Assembly: GCA_002412555.1 (NCBI GenBank) | Contig: DHVH01000240.1 | Location: 1 to 62,191 of the forward strand | Direction of reading: 5' to 3' | DNA from: Marinilabiliaceae bacterium UBA5213 | GTDB lineage: Bacteria; Bacteroidota; Bacteroidia; Bacteroidales; Marinilabiliaceae | Length of the DNA: 62,191 bases | Notes under the pieces: model-generated | What the model saw: the letters and a program-made list of their open reading frames with translations, nothing else | Database searches by the model: none | Told to the model about the DNA's origin: nothing | Position numbers and translations under genes: made by a program | Part shown: one piece after another, positions 8,926 to 17,759 of the stretch | Numbering within the stretch: the stretch's first letter is position 1 | Layout of the letters: each line of letters opens with the position of its first letter

Positions 8926-9543
8926 TTATGAAATTTGGTTGCGATAGATTACACTTTTTACTTTAAAATCGGGCTGAAGCAACATCAATTCCTGGTATAT
9001 CCTCAGACCTATCCAGGCATCAATGGCAGCATAGTCGATCTGACCGGGTGTCAAAACATCTGTTTCCCAATTGGTGAGGCGCTGACGTTTTGAAACACGC
9101 ACATTCAGCACTAAACCTGCCAAGGCTTTGAGACTGAATACATCAATTCCGAAACCTTTCACCATATCCTGTAGCTCTATGAATCCGCCAGGCTTAAAAG
9201 GCGCCAACTGGTTGAGACCGCGAAGATCATCCCGAATACCCACGCCTACTTTATATACTTTAGGGTTTTCAAACAGTTGAATCAATGGTGCACAAAAACC
9301 CAGCTTATTAAGTCTGAACAAATAAGCTTCCTGATCGGTTGAAAGCTGCAGAAGAGAAATTTGATTGGAAGTACCTTTCTTAAATGCCGGTTTTGTTTCC
9401 GTATCAAAACCCAAAACTTTCGCTTCAGAAAGTTTGTCAACAATTTCCTGAACAACATCAGGATCTTCTACCACTGTAATAACCCCCTCAAATTGACATA
9501 AAGGCAATTCACCTATGGCTTCTTTACTAATATTACTATCCAT
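8926..9543 (-). CDS. 3'-5' exonuclease, RNase D-like DEDDy domain
   Basis: A 205-residue single-domain exonuclease. The metal-binding motifs are visible: Exo I LGFDTETKP, Exo II VGVGIRDDLRGL, and Exo III DYAAIDAWIGLRIY with the tyrosine of the DEDDy subtype. There is no HRDC domain, so it is shorter than RNase D proper and closer to the WRN-exonuclease-like stand-alone proteins. It probably trims RNA or DNA 3' ends in the cytoplasm. It is tightly packed between DUF5063 and the rRNA methyltransferase, which fits RNA maturation, but that link is inference. Confidence 0.9.
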   Translation of the reverse strand: MDSNISKEAIGELPLCQFEGVITVVEDPDVVQEIVDKLSEAKVLGFDTETKPAFKKGTSNQISLLQLSTDQEAYLFRLNKLGFCAPLIQLFENPKVYKVGVGIRDDLRGLNQLAPFKPGGFIELQDMVKGFGIDVFSLKALAGLVLNVRVSKRQRLTNWETDVLTPGQIDYAAIDAWIGLRIYQELMLLQPDFKVKSVIYRNQIS

Positions 9544-9572
9544 CTAAAATAATTGTTCGTTCATGAGGGGTT

Positions 9573-10208
9573 TTAATCGGGCATGCCATCCTGATAATCG
9601 CGCTGGCGGCGTGAAATAATCCAATGGTTGGTGTTTTGCTCCTCCATATCGACTTCAGGCAATATCTCTTCCTCCTCGTCTTCCAGACTTTCACCTCCAT
9701 AATACACCATATGCAGTGCTCTTAGAACATTTACCAGTCGCTGTCCCCAATAAGACTCAAATTGCGTTACCAATTCAGCTAAAGCATCATTCATGATTTC
9801 GGTTACAGCCGTTCGATAACCCATCAGAAAGTCCTTAACATCCTGATAGATGTCGGCCATATTCTCTGATACCGTTGAGGTCAGTGGCAAATCACTGCGT
9901 TGCATATCAGCGGTAAAAACCTCCAGATAATCATCAAACCTGCCGGTTTTAGCCTGAACATGGAAACGAATAAACTCATAATCCTCTTCCATGACATGCT
10001 TTTCCAGAAAATCTTCAAGCATGGTGTCCGGCTTTGGCAACATGGTTGATTTTAAATAGAGTAAGGGTAATATTTTCAGCGCCGTTGACACAAATTCGAC
10101 GCGCGACTGGAACTCAATATGCTCCAGCCATTTACAAAATTCATTACCGACCGTTACAAACTCAATGACCTTTGGCGAATATACCGGATGCTCAAAACTT
10201 TCTTCCAT
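9573..10208 (-). CDS. DUF5063 family protein
   Basis: A 211-residue acidic, mostly helical cytoplasmic protein. Features include EFVTVGNEFCKWLEH near the N-terminus, LKILPLLYLKSTMLP, and a C-terminal acidic run (about residues 180-195) followed by NTNHWIISRRQRDYQDGMPD. This matches DUF5063, a Bacteroidota family of unknown function almost always found just before an RNase D-like exonuclease, as here. I start at ATG 10208; a GTG two codons upstream (10214) is an alternative. Genomic association hints at a partner of the exonuclease or methyltransferase, but no function is established. Confidence 0.85.
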   Translation of the reverse strand: MEESFEHPVYSPKVIEFVTVGNEFCKWLEHIEFQSRVEFVSTALKILPLLYLKSTMLPKPDTMLEDFLEKHVMEEDYEFIRFHVQAKTGRFDDYLEVFTADMQRSDLPLTSTVSENMADIYQDVKDFLMGYRTAVTEIMNDALAELVTQFESYWGQRLVNVLRALHMVYYGGESLEDEEEEILPEVDMEEQNTNHWIISRRQRDYQDGMPD

Positions 10209-10301
10209 AATCACAAACTAATAGGGTTACAAAGGTAACAAAAACCACGTAAAATCCATGCAAGTATCACGCGCTCAATATCAGACAGTTTTGACAGCCA
10301 A

Positions 10302-12215
10302 TCAGGTCTTTGCCAGCCACTCCAGCATGCCTTCTCCATTTTCGACAATAACATCGGCCTCTTCGAGCCAACGGAGCACTTTCCATGCTTTATCAGAGGG
10401 AAAGGACAGACTGCCTGCTAAATCATCAGGAGATTTTGGGGATTGAAGAAGCGCTTTTTGAATAGCGGCTTCTATCTTCTCAAACTCCTCATCGGATAAA
10501 AGGGTTTTCTTTCGTTCCAGACAAACATCGCAATGGCCACAATTGTCAGAAGCCTGTTGCCCAAAATAACGCAACAATAAGCGACTGCGACAAATATGAA
10601 CCGAGTCGGCATAGTCTATCACCGACTCAACGCGGGTCTCGTACTGCTCCATCCGGTCCTTATAGACCTCAGGAGGAAACTTCAGGTGCCGTGGCTCAAA
10701 ACGGTGCTGCAGGTAAGTGATAAGCGGTGTACGGCGCTGCGGATTGTAATGCAAAACCTTTAGGCGACTCAGCAACAGAAAAGCCTGGTAAACCTCATCG
10801 CGAGAGACATTTAACCTTTTGGCCAATAAATCCTCATCAATACTGGCATAATCGGTAAACAATCCGGTATAACTTCGCAACAACACTTTTAAAAATGGAT
10901 CCAACCTGGCATTGGCGACCTGGAATTTATACAGCTCATAATCGTTCATCAACATAATTACCGTAGAAGGGATATCTGCCATTTCGGTAAAATAGAGGTA
11001 CCCGGCACGTTGAAGAATTTTTAGACTGCTTACGAGCGTCAACACATTAAAGCCGAAAGCCGCGCAAAACCGTCCGATGTTAAAATCCAAAACCTGGTGC
11101 TCACCAAAACCGACTGCCAACTGAAAAAAATTCCCCAATGCATCGTACACCCTTCGAATGACATCTACTTCGGGAAAGGTAGTGGCAATGCTGCGGGTCA
11201 GTTGAGTCTTATCGTTGGGTGACCAGAGCAAAACAGCGTAAGCCCTTTTTTCATCCCGTCCGGCGCGCCCTGCCTCCTGAAAATAAGCCTCCAATGAATT
11301 GGGTGAATCCATGTGAACCACCATGCGGACATTCGCCTTGTCAATGCCCATACCAAAGGCGTTGGTTGAAACAATCACGCGGCAGTCGCCCGACATCCAT
11401 GCGGCCTGTCGTGCATCTTTTACTTTTTGCGGTAACCCGGCATGAAAAAAATCAGCCCTAATCCCATGACCTTGGATTTTTTCAGCATATTCTTTGGTCT
11501 TTTTGCGATTACGCACATACACCACAGCCGATCCGGGCACAGCATCCAATATTTTCAACAATTGTTGCTCTTTGTCTTCTGAACGACGCACCACATATGC
11601 CAGATTGCGGCGTTCAAAACTTTTCTGAAAAACATTCGGCTTTGGAAATTTCAGTTGGGCTTGAATATCTGTGACAACTTCAGGTGTGGCCGTGGCTGTT
11701 AAGGCCAACACCGGCACACCGGGCAAATGCTCACGCACTTCGGCAATCCTCAGGTAACTGGGCCTGAAATCATAGCCCCACTGCGAAATACAATGGGCTT
11801 CGTCGATGGCCAGGAGACTCACTTTTAGATGGGGCAATTTTTCCAGAAACAGTCGGGTAGATAAGCGCTCCGGTGAAAGATACATGAATTTATAATCGCC
11901 AAAAATGCAATTGTCAAAAGCCCTTTCTATCTCACCGTAATTCAACCCGCTATGTATGGCATAGGCCTTAATACCCTTGCGATTGAGATGCTCTACCTGA
12001 TCTTTCATCAAAGCAATAAGCGGGGTAACAACCAGACAAATGCCGGGCTGTGCCAAAGCAGGCACCTGAAAAGTCAAGGACTTTCCTCCACCCGTGGGCA
12101 ATAAACCAAGGGTGTCACGCCCCTCGCCTATCGACTGTATAATATCGAGTTGCATCGGACGAAAATCATCGTATCCCCAGTATTTTCGTAATATGTCGTG
12201 GTAGATCTTGTTCAA
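10302..12215 (-). CDS. recQ: ATP-dependent DNA helicase RecQ
   Basis: A 637-residue RecQ-type 3'-5' DNA helicase. Motif 0 (YWGYDDFRPMQLDII), Walker A LLPTGGGKS, DEAHCISQWGYDFR, ATATPEV, GMGIDKANVRMVVH and EAGRAGRDE are present. The RecQ zinc-binding segment follows with its cysteines (C in HICRSRLLLRYFG, then NCGHCDVC). The C-terminus is a short winged-helix-like segment, with no HRDC domain evident. Start is TTG at 12215, since no ATG is in frame nearby and the protein start MNKIYHDILRKYWGY fits the family. A tailless SSB lies upstream on the same strand but is separated by a strong terminator. Confidence 0.94.
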   Translation of the reverse strand: MNKIYHDILRKYWGYDDFRPMQLDIIQSIGEGRDTLGLLPTGGGKSLTFQVPALAQPGICLVVTPLIALMKDQVEHLNRKGIKAYAIHSGLNYGEIERAFDNCIFGDYKFMYLSPERLSTRLFLEKLPHLKVSLLAIDEAHCISQWGYDFRPSYLRIAEVREHLPGVPVLALTATATPEVVTDIQAQLKFPKPNVFQKSFERRNLAYVVRRSEDKEQQLLKILDAVPGSAVVYVRNRKKTKEYAEKIQGHGIRADFFHAGLPQKVKDARQAAWMSGDCRVIVSTNAFGMGIDKANVRMVVHMDSPNSLEAYFQEAGRAGRDEKRAYAVLLWSPNDKTQLTRSIATTFPEVDVIRRVYDALGNFFQLAVGFGEHQVLDFNIGRFCAAFGFNVLTLVSSLKILQRAGYLYFTEMADIPSTVIMLMNDYELYKFQVANARLDPFLKVLLRSYTGLFTDYASIDEDLLAKRLNVSRDEVYQAFLLLSRLKVLHYNPQRRTPLITYLQHRFEPRHLKFPPEVYKDRMEQYETRVESVIDYADSVHICRSRLLLRYFGQQASDNCGHCDVCLERKKTLLSDEEFEKIEAAIQKALLQSPKSPDDLAGSLSFPSDKAWKVLRWLEEADVIVENGEGMLEWLAKT

Positions 12216-12293
12216 GGATTCAAGGTATAAAAGAAAAACTATCGGCTGAGATCAAAAATAGATAAACGATTGATGTTAATTACACAATGGCTC

Positions 12294-12320
12294 AAAAAAA
12301 ATGCCCTGCAACGCAGGGCA
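12294..12320 (-). terminator. Intrinsic terminator of ssb
   Basis: TGCCCTGC (12302-12309), loop AAC and GCAGGGCA (12313-12320) form a perfect 8-bp stem. On the minus strand it is followed by eight T (12294-12301). It sits 27 bases after the ssb stop codon and before recQ, separating the two transcripts. Confidence 0.9.
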
Positions 12321-12346
12321 CTTTTCGACAAAAACTGATAAAAAAA

Positions 12347-12661
12347 CTAATTAACAAACTCTAACTCTTTCACTTTTACACTTAAGGACGATCTAATCTC
12401 TCCGTCTTTACTTTTATACCCTTCAGCTTCAGGAACGCCTTCAATCAACACCCGTTTTCCCTTTTTCAGGTACTCAGCCACTTTTGAATTCTGATCCCGC
12501 CACATATTGGCTCTCACCCATTCTGTCTTCTCAACTTTGTTGCCATCTTTGTCTTTGTAATCCAGCGTGATGGCCACATTAAAATTAATCACTTTACTGG
12601 TTCCTACTTCTTTAACTTCGGCGTCATTTCCAAGAACGCCTGACAAAATCAATTTAAACAT
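12347..12661 (-). CDS. ssb: Single-stranded DNA-binding protein, tailless short form
   Basis: A 104-residue OB-fold protein: MFKLILSGVLGNDAEVKEV, INFNVAITLDYKDKDGN, EWVRANMWRDQNSKVAEYLKKGKRVLIEG. It matches the SSB core that coats single-stranded DNA. It ends at KVKELEFVN directly after the last beta strand. The long linker and the acidic DDxPF-type tail used to recruit RecQ, RecG and others are missing. The stop is clean and is followed by a strong terminator, so this is not an edge truncation. A second, full-length SSB probably exists elsewhere. It is transcribed alone. Confidence 0.9.
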   Translation of the reverse strand: MFKLILSGVLGNDAEVKEVGTSKVINFNVAITLDYKDKDGNKVEKTEWVRANMWRDQNSKVAEYLKKGKRVLIEGVPEAEGYKSKDGEIRSSLSVKVKELEFVN

Positions 12662-12901
12662 AACGTTTGTGATTTTTGGGTTTATAATTAAGGACTGAAT
12701 TGAGTCAACAAATTATTATAAAAAAATATCACTGTCAAGTTTAATTGTGATTTTTGTCACTTTTTTCTTTTTTCCACTAATCGAAGATAGGTATAGTCAA
12801 ATATACTTTTGGGGCATTACAAAAAAATCACCTAGTAGCAAAAAATCAATTCCACTCTGCTACTCCATAAAATCTCCGTGAACCTCCGAGTTACTTGGTA
12901 A

Positions 12902-14569
12902 TCAATAATTAAAACTACTCCCCCCTAAAAATTCCCGCAAAATAGACGTTGGAGGAATTTGACGGGGCAACATGGGTTTAAAATAGTTGAAGAATCTTAG
13001 CAAGCGACTCGCCTCTGCAAATTCAGGTTGATTGGGCTGCACTTCAAGCAGGATAGGTTCAGCAAAGGGTTTAAGCACCGAAAACTCATACAGCAAAGCG
13101 GTATTAAACATCACATCGGCTTCCTCCTGATAGGGGAAAATATGCTTCTCTTCACCCCTGCGGACGCTGGCCCAGCGACCAATGGTTTCCTGAGCAGAGT
13201 ATTTCCGGTATTTATAATCACGAATAATGCGCCTGATGAGTCGGTTATCGGTTGTAGCAATGCGCGTATGGTCATCAATATTGATCGAAGTCAGTGCTGA
13301 AACGTACACCTTAAACTTGGCATGATCATCCACTGAGGGCGTTAAACCAGGGTTAAGACCGTGGATGCCTTCTATGATAAGTATATTCTGGGGTCCCATG
13401 CTCAGTTTTTCCCCATCGTAAAACCGTCCACCCGTTTCAAAGGAAAATTTGGGAATGGCCACTTCCTGACCCGATAAAAGCTCTACCAAATGTTGATTAA
13501 ACAGTTTCAGGTCGATGGCTTCCAGTGCTTCAAAATCGTAATCGCCATTTTCATCTTTAGGGGTGTGCTCCCGATCGATAAAATAGTTGTCGAGCGACAA
13601 ATTAAGCGGTTGAATACCAGACACCAAAAGTTGGATGGCCAATCGTTTTCCAAAAGTAGTTTTACCACTTGAGGAGGGTCCGCTAATAAGCACCACTTTT
13701 ATTTTATCTTTCCGTGCGGCGATCCGGTCAGCTATGTTAGCGATTTTCTTTTCATGCAATGCTTCCGTTACTTTGATAAGCGTATCGGCCTTTCCATTGC
13801 CGGCCGATTTATTCAAATCGCTGATTTTAGTCACATTCAAAATTTTGCTCCACTGACTAAATTCTCTAAAAATCTCAAAGAGCTGATTCTGCAGCACCAA
13901 ATCTTCCAGTACTGAGGGATCACTTGCTCTTGGCACCCGAAGTAACATACCATTGTAGTACTTATTCACATCAAACACCTTCAGGTGGCCGGTAGATGGT
14001 ACCAGATAACCATAAAATATGCCAATATAATCGCCCATGCGATAATAAGAGGTATAATATTGTCCCCGATGCCTGATTAAGTCTGACTTGTCGGTCACCC
14101 CCCTTTCTTCAAACAGGCGGATGACATCTTCGGTCTCTTCCTTCTCTTGTACAAAAGGCAGATCCTGTGCGACAATTTCGCGCATCTTTTCCGCAATATC
14201 TATGGTATTCTGAACCGTTAATTCACCCTTAAGATTATCCAACTCACAATAAAAGCCCTTACTCACAGAATGTTCAATGCGAAGTTTGGCACCAGGAAAC
14301 AAAGCCTCCACAGCGGCATACAGAACAAAGGAAAGACTGCGAATATACATGCGCATGCCATCGACATGGGTGATATCAAAAAACTGTACTGTTTTGGGAT
14401 GAAAAAACTCATAAGAACTTTCGCGCACATGATTATTGACCATGGCACCCAAAATCGGATAAGGTAATTTTACTTCACAGCGCTCCGCTACTTCCATCAA
14501 ATTAATGCCCCGTGGGGCATCAATTATTTTATTGGTGTTTAAACATTTAATCTTAATCAGCTTAGGCAT
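12902..14569 (-). CDS. TGS-domain uridine kinase-like nucleoside kinase
   Basis: A 555-residue protein. The N-terminus (about 1-70) resembles a TGS domain and the following region the second additional domain of threonyl-tRNA synthetase (DITHVDGMRMYIRSLSFVLYAA, GFYCELD). A P-loop kinase domain begins near residue 290: VVLISGPSSSGKTTFGKRLA, then LSLDNYFIDREHTPKDENGDYDFE and LIIEGIHGLNP. This matches the uridine kinase/phosphoribulokinase fold. The same fusion is widespread in Bacteroidota and Firmicutes and is annotated as nucleoside kinase; the physiological substrate is not certain. It is monocistronic, with 240 bases before ssb on the same strand. Confidence 0.87.
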   Translation of the reverse strand: MPKLIKIKCLNTNKIIDAPRGINLMEVAERCEVKLPYPILGAMVNNHVRESSYEFFHPKTVQFFDITHVDGMRMYIRSLSFVLYAAVEALFPGAKLRIEHSVSKGFYCELDNLKGELTVQNTIDIAEKMREIVAQDLPFVQEKEETEDVIRLFEERGVTDKSDLIRHRGQYYTSYYRMGDYIGIFYGYLVPSTGHLKVFDVNKYYNGMLLRVPRASDPSVLEDLVLQNQLFEIFREFSQWSKILNVTKISDLNKSAGNGKADTLIKVTEALHEKKIANIADRIAARKDKIKVVLISGPSSSGKTTFGKRLAIQLLVSGIQPLNLSLDNYFIDREHTPKDENGDYDFEALEAIDLKLFNQHLVELLSGQEVAIPKFSFETGGRFYDGEKLSMGPQNILIIEGIHGLNPGLTPSVDDHAKFKVYVSALTSINIDDHTRIATTDNRLIRRIIRDYKYRKYSAQETIGRWASVRRGEEKHIFPYQEEADVMFNTALLYEFSVLKPFAEPILLEVQPNQPEFAEASRLLRFFNYFKPMLPRQIPPTSILREFLGGSSFNY

Positions 14570-15037
14570 ATCGGTTTTCGTCTAGTTTCATTTTAATTCC
14601 AACCTGCAAGATAAGCAATATGCCGATAATTCCTGATGAAAACGCCCCTGAAAGGTAATTCTATAAGAATCAACTCATGCTCCATTCAAAAAATCTGTAA
14701 AAATCCTATTAATCTGTGGACAAAAATCCTTTTTCCCGTTAAATAAAACGGCCATAAAAAATGATCCTATTTAGGCTATTTTGCAATGTTGAGATTGCAA
14801 TACAACATGCTTATTGTCAGCAAGAAACACAATTTAACATCTTGTTATTTTTATTTATTCTAAATAGAAACTACCTATAACTGATATCTTTACATCCAGG
14901 ATTACGTACAGATTGCATACTTTTGCTATACCCTGCTCTATCATTTAATTGAATAAAATGAAGCTAAGGCCGCAATTAGCAGGAAAACACTTAAAATAGC
15001 TTGAGTATTTCCAAGGCCAAAAGATAAATTTCGACAG
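14570..15037. other. Divergent intergenic region upstream of the rnf operon
   Basis: 468 bases between the kinase gene and rseC-rnf. I see no open frame with a coding look and no known riboswitch. It should hold the promoter of the long rnf operon, with a candidate at 14918. The long leader (about 105 bases) leaves room for regulation, but I see no specific structure. Confidence 0.4.
14918..14925 (+). promoter_or_regulatory. Candidate -7 element for the rseC-rnf operon
   Basis: TACTTTTG fits TAnnTTTG and lies about 110 bases before rseC. No good TTTG is found at the expected distance upstream, so this is a weak call. Confidence 0.35.
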
Positions 15038-15460
15038 ATGCAAAAAATAGAACATCAGGGGATCGTAGAGGAAGTCAATGACAAGGGAATAAAAGTGAAG
15101 ATCATCAGTCTCTCAGCCTGTGCCTCTTGTCACGCCAAAGGAGCTTGTTCTGTATCAGATATACAAGAAAAAGAGGTGAATGTAGCTCCATCTGGCAATT
15201 TTAAGCCGGGCGACCAGGTTATGGTCATTGGCTCAAGCTCCCAGGGACTTCAGGCTGCATGGTGGGCTTACATATTACCAGTCGTACTTATAATAACAAC
15301 TCTGTTTATCACCTTTTCACTTACCAACAACGAAAGCCTTGCCGCCATTGTATCCTTACTGATACTGGTTCCCTATTATTTGATAATAAGAAGGGCGGAT
15401 ACAGCCATGAAAAAGAGATTTCAGTTTACCATTCAATCAATAAACGAACAACCATTATGA
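15038..15460 (+). CDS. rseC: RseC/SoxR-reducing-system family membrane protein
   Basis: A 140-residue protein. The N-terminal soluble part carries SACASCHAKGACSV (cysteines spaced CxxCxxxxxC), then two membrane segments (AWWAYILPVVLIITTLFITFSL and LAAIVSLLILVPYYLII). This is the RseC family, which in Bacteroidota heads the rnf operon and in E. coli works with the Rnf-like Rsx complex in resetting SoxR. Here it is the first gene of the operon and overlaps rnfB by ATGA (15457-15460). The cysteines probably hold an Fe-S cluster or take part in electron transfer to the Rnf complex; that is inference. Confidence 0.88.
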   Translation: MQKIEHQGIVEEVNDKGIKVKIISLSACASCHAKGACSVSDIQEKEVNVAPSGNFKPGDQVMVIGSSSQGLQAAWWAYILPVVLIITTLFITFSLTNNESLAAIVSLLILVPYYLIIRRADTAMKKRFQFTIQSINEQPL

Positions 15461-16323
15461 GCGTAGTTCTGATTACAATAGTTACGCTTGCCGGATTAGG
15501 GGCAATTGCTGCAGTTATCTTATACCTGGCAGCTAAAAAATTTCAGGTATTTGAGGACCCGAGGATTGATAAAGTTGAAGAGGCCCTTCCCGCCACCAAT
15601 TGTGGTGGCTGTGGTTTTCCGGGCTGTAGGGCCTTTGCGGAAGCTCTGGTTAAAGCTGACGACATATCTTCCATGAATTGTCCCGTAGGCGGTGCCGACA
15701 CCATGTCGAGTGTTGCTGCCATATTGGGCAAAGAAGCAGGTTCAGCCAAACCACAAATAGCAGTTTTAAGGTGCAACGGTTCATGTGAACATCGGCCAAA
15801 ACTAACGAATTACCAGGGCGCCTCCTCCTGTGCAGTAGCAGCAGCCTTGTACGGAGGAGAAACGGGATGTTCATATGGCTGTTACGGTTGTGGCGATTGT
15901 GTTGTATCCTGCCAATTTGACGCCATGTACATGGACGAGGCCACCGGTCTGCCCGTTATCATAGAGGACAATTGTGTAGCCTGCGGTGCATGCGTGGAAG
16001 CCTGTCCCAAAGACCTCATTGAGCTGCGCAATAAGGGACCTAAAAGTCGACGGATATTTGTCAGTTGCATGAATAAGGACAAGGGTGCAGTAGCCAAAAA
16101 AGCTTGTGCCGTAGCATGCATCGGATGTGGCAAATGCCATAAAGTCTGTCCCTATGAAGCCATCACCATGAATAACAATCTGGCTTACATCGATTACGAG
16201 AAGTGTAAGTTATGCCGCAAATGCGTTGAGGTCTGTCCCACCAACTCTATTCACGAACTCAATTTTCCACCGCGAAAACCAAAAGTGGAGCAAGAAACGC
16301 CCGAACAGGCACAGGCTGAATAG
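15457..16323 (+). CDS. rnfB: Rnf electron transport complex subunit B
   Basis: A 288-residue Fe-S protein. The start is ATG 15457, overlapping the rseC stop, giving MSVVLITIVTLAGLG as the membrane anchor. A 4Fe-4S domain with TNCGGCGFPGC follows (about residues 47-57). Then come several ferredoxin-type motifs: YGCGDCVVSC, CVACGACVEACP, CIGCGKCHKVCP and CKLCRKCVEVCP. RnfB accepts electrons from reduced ferredoxin at the membrane and passes them to the rest of the complex. The number of clusters in the C-terminal half is in the longer class of RnfB found in anaerobes. The tail is Glu/Pro-rich. Confidence 0.95.
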   Translation: MSVVLITIVTLAGLGAIAAVILYLAAKKFQVFEDPRIDKVEEALPATNCGGCGFPGCRAFAEALVKADDISSMNCPVGGADTMSSVAAILGKEAGSAKPQIAVLRCNGSCEHRPKLTNYQGASSCAVAAALYGGETGCSYGCYGCGDCVVSCQFDAMYMDEATGLPVIIEDNCVACGACVEACPKDLIELRNKGPKSRRIFVSCMNKDKGAVAKKACAVACIGCGKCHKVCPYEAITMNNNLAYIDYEKCKLCRKCVEVCPTNSIHELNFPPRKPKVEQETPEQAQAE

Positions 16324-16373
16324 AGAGACTCAGACAACAGACATAAACAAGCCAACTAATTGCAACAAAAAAT

Positions 16374-16380
16374 AGGAGGA
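16374..16380 (+). promoter_or_regulatory. Strong Shine-Dalgarno that fixes the rnfC start
   Basis: AGGAGGA lies 6 bases before the GTG at 16387. Strong Shine-Dalgarno sites are unusual in this phylum and this one decides between the GTG and an in-frame TTG at 16360. Confidence 0.75.
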
Positions 16381-16386
16381 CAAAAC

Positions 16387-17718
16387 GTGTTAAAAACTTT
16401 TTCACTTGGGGGCATACATCCGTCAGAGAACAAACGCTCGGCCGACCGTCCCGTTGAAATATTGCCGGTACCTCCGGTGGTCACCATACCTATTGCACAA
16501 CATATTGGAGCCCCTGCCACCCCCATCGTTCAAAAGGGCGATGCAGTGAAAGTGGGACAAGTCATTGCTCAATCATCCGGCTTTGTATCGGCCAACATTC
16601 ACTCACCGGTATCGGGTAAAGTAGAGAAAATCGATGATGTGGTGGATGCATCAGGCTATCGGCGGACCGCCATTCTAATAAAAACCGAAGGGGATGAGTG
16701 GGAAGCGTCTATCGACCGCTCACCGGATATCAAAAAAGAAATTACGGCTTCTGCCGAAGAGATACTTCAACGCATCAGTGCCGCTGGAATTGTTGGTCTG
16801 GGCGGGGCGACCTTTCCGGCGCACGTCAAGTTATCTCCCCCTCCGGGAAAAACATGCGACATCCTAATTATAAATGGTGTGGAGTGTGAACCTTACCTGA
16901 CCAGTGATCATCGGCTGATGCTGGAAAAAGGGGAAGAGATGCTCATCGGCGTCCAGCTTTTAATGCGTGCCCTAAAGGTTGAAAAAGCAATTGTAGGCAT
17001 TGAAAACAATAAACCCGACGCCATTCACCACATTTCTCAGCTGTGCCAGGCCATACCGGGTGTTTCTGTACAACCCTTAAAAGTACAATACCCGCAGGGC
17101 GGTGAAAAGCAACTCATCGATGCTTGTATTGGTCGCCAGATACCCTCCGGCAAACTGCCCATTGAAGTGGGTGCCGTGGTGCAAAACGTGGGCACAGCCT
17201 TCGCCGTTTACGAAGCCGTACAAAAGAACAAGCCGCTGATTGAGCGCATTGTGACCGTTACCGGTCTGTCCGTCAAAAAACCAGGCAACTACCTGGCAAG
17301 AATCGGCACACCCATGGCCGACTTAATAGAAGCCGCGGGCGGCTTGCCGGAAGATACCGGCAAAGTCATCGGCGGCGGACCCATGATGGGTAAAGCCCTC
17401 ACATCAATAGATATTCCCCTGACCAAGGGCTCATCAGGCATTTTAATCATGCCCCGGGAGATCGCCTCCCGTAAGCCGGTGGAAAACTGCATACGCTGCT
17501 CCAAGTGCGTGTCGGTCTGTCCCATGGGACTGTCTCCCTACTTACTGATGACCCTGGCAGAAAAAGCCATTTGGGATCGCGCTGAGGAAGAAAAAATCAT
17601 GGATTGCATCGAGTGTGGCTCGTGTAGCTTTACCTGTCCATCCTCCCGTCCCCTGCTTGACTACATCCGTTTAGGAAAAGGCAAGGTGGGTCAAATCATG
17701 CGTAGCAGAACAAAATAA
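16387..17718 (+). CDS. rnfC: Rnf electron transport complex subunit C
   Basis: A 443-residue protein. The GTG start at 16387 gives MLKTFSLGGIHPSENK, the standard RnfC N-terminus. Visible features: a barrel-sandwich N-terminal part (GDAVKVGQVIAQSSGFVSANIHSPVSG), the NADH/FMN-binding region (GIVGLGGATFPAHVKL, INGVECEPYLTSDHRLML), VGTAFAVYEAV, and two C-terminal 4Fe-4S motifs (CIRCSKCVSVCP, CIECGSCSFTCP). RnfC is the NADH-facing subunit on the cytoplasmic side. It is the second rnf gene, 63 bases after rnfB. Confidence 0.95.
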   Translation: MLKTFSLGGIHPSENKRSADRPVEILPVPPVVTIPIAQHIGAPATPIVQKGDAVKVGQVIAQSSGFVSANIHSPVSGKVEKIDDVVDASGYRRTAILIKTEGDEWEASIDRSPDIKKEITASAEEILQRISAAGIVGLGGATFPAHVKLSPPPGKTCDILIINGVECEPYLTSDHRLMLEKGEEMLIGVQLLMRALKVEKAIVGIENNKPDAIHHISQLCQAIPGVSVQPLKVQYPQGGEKQLIDACIGRQIPSGKLPIEVGAVVQNVGTAFAVYEAVQKNKPLIERIVTVTGLSVKKPGNYLARIGTPMADLIEAAGGLPEDTGKVIGGGPMMGKALTSIDIPLTKGSSGILIMPREIASRKPVENCIRCSKCVSVCPMGLSPYLLMTLAEKAIWDRAEEEKIMDCIECGSCSFTCPSSRPLLDYIRLGKGKVGQIMRSRTK

Positions 17719-17759
17719 TATAGTGTAAGCACAAGATCTGATATTTGAAAAGAAATATT

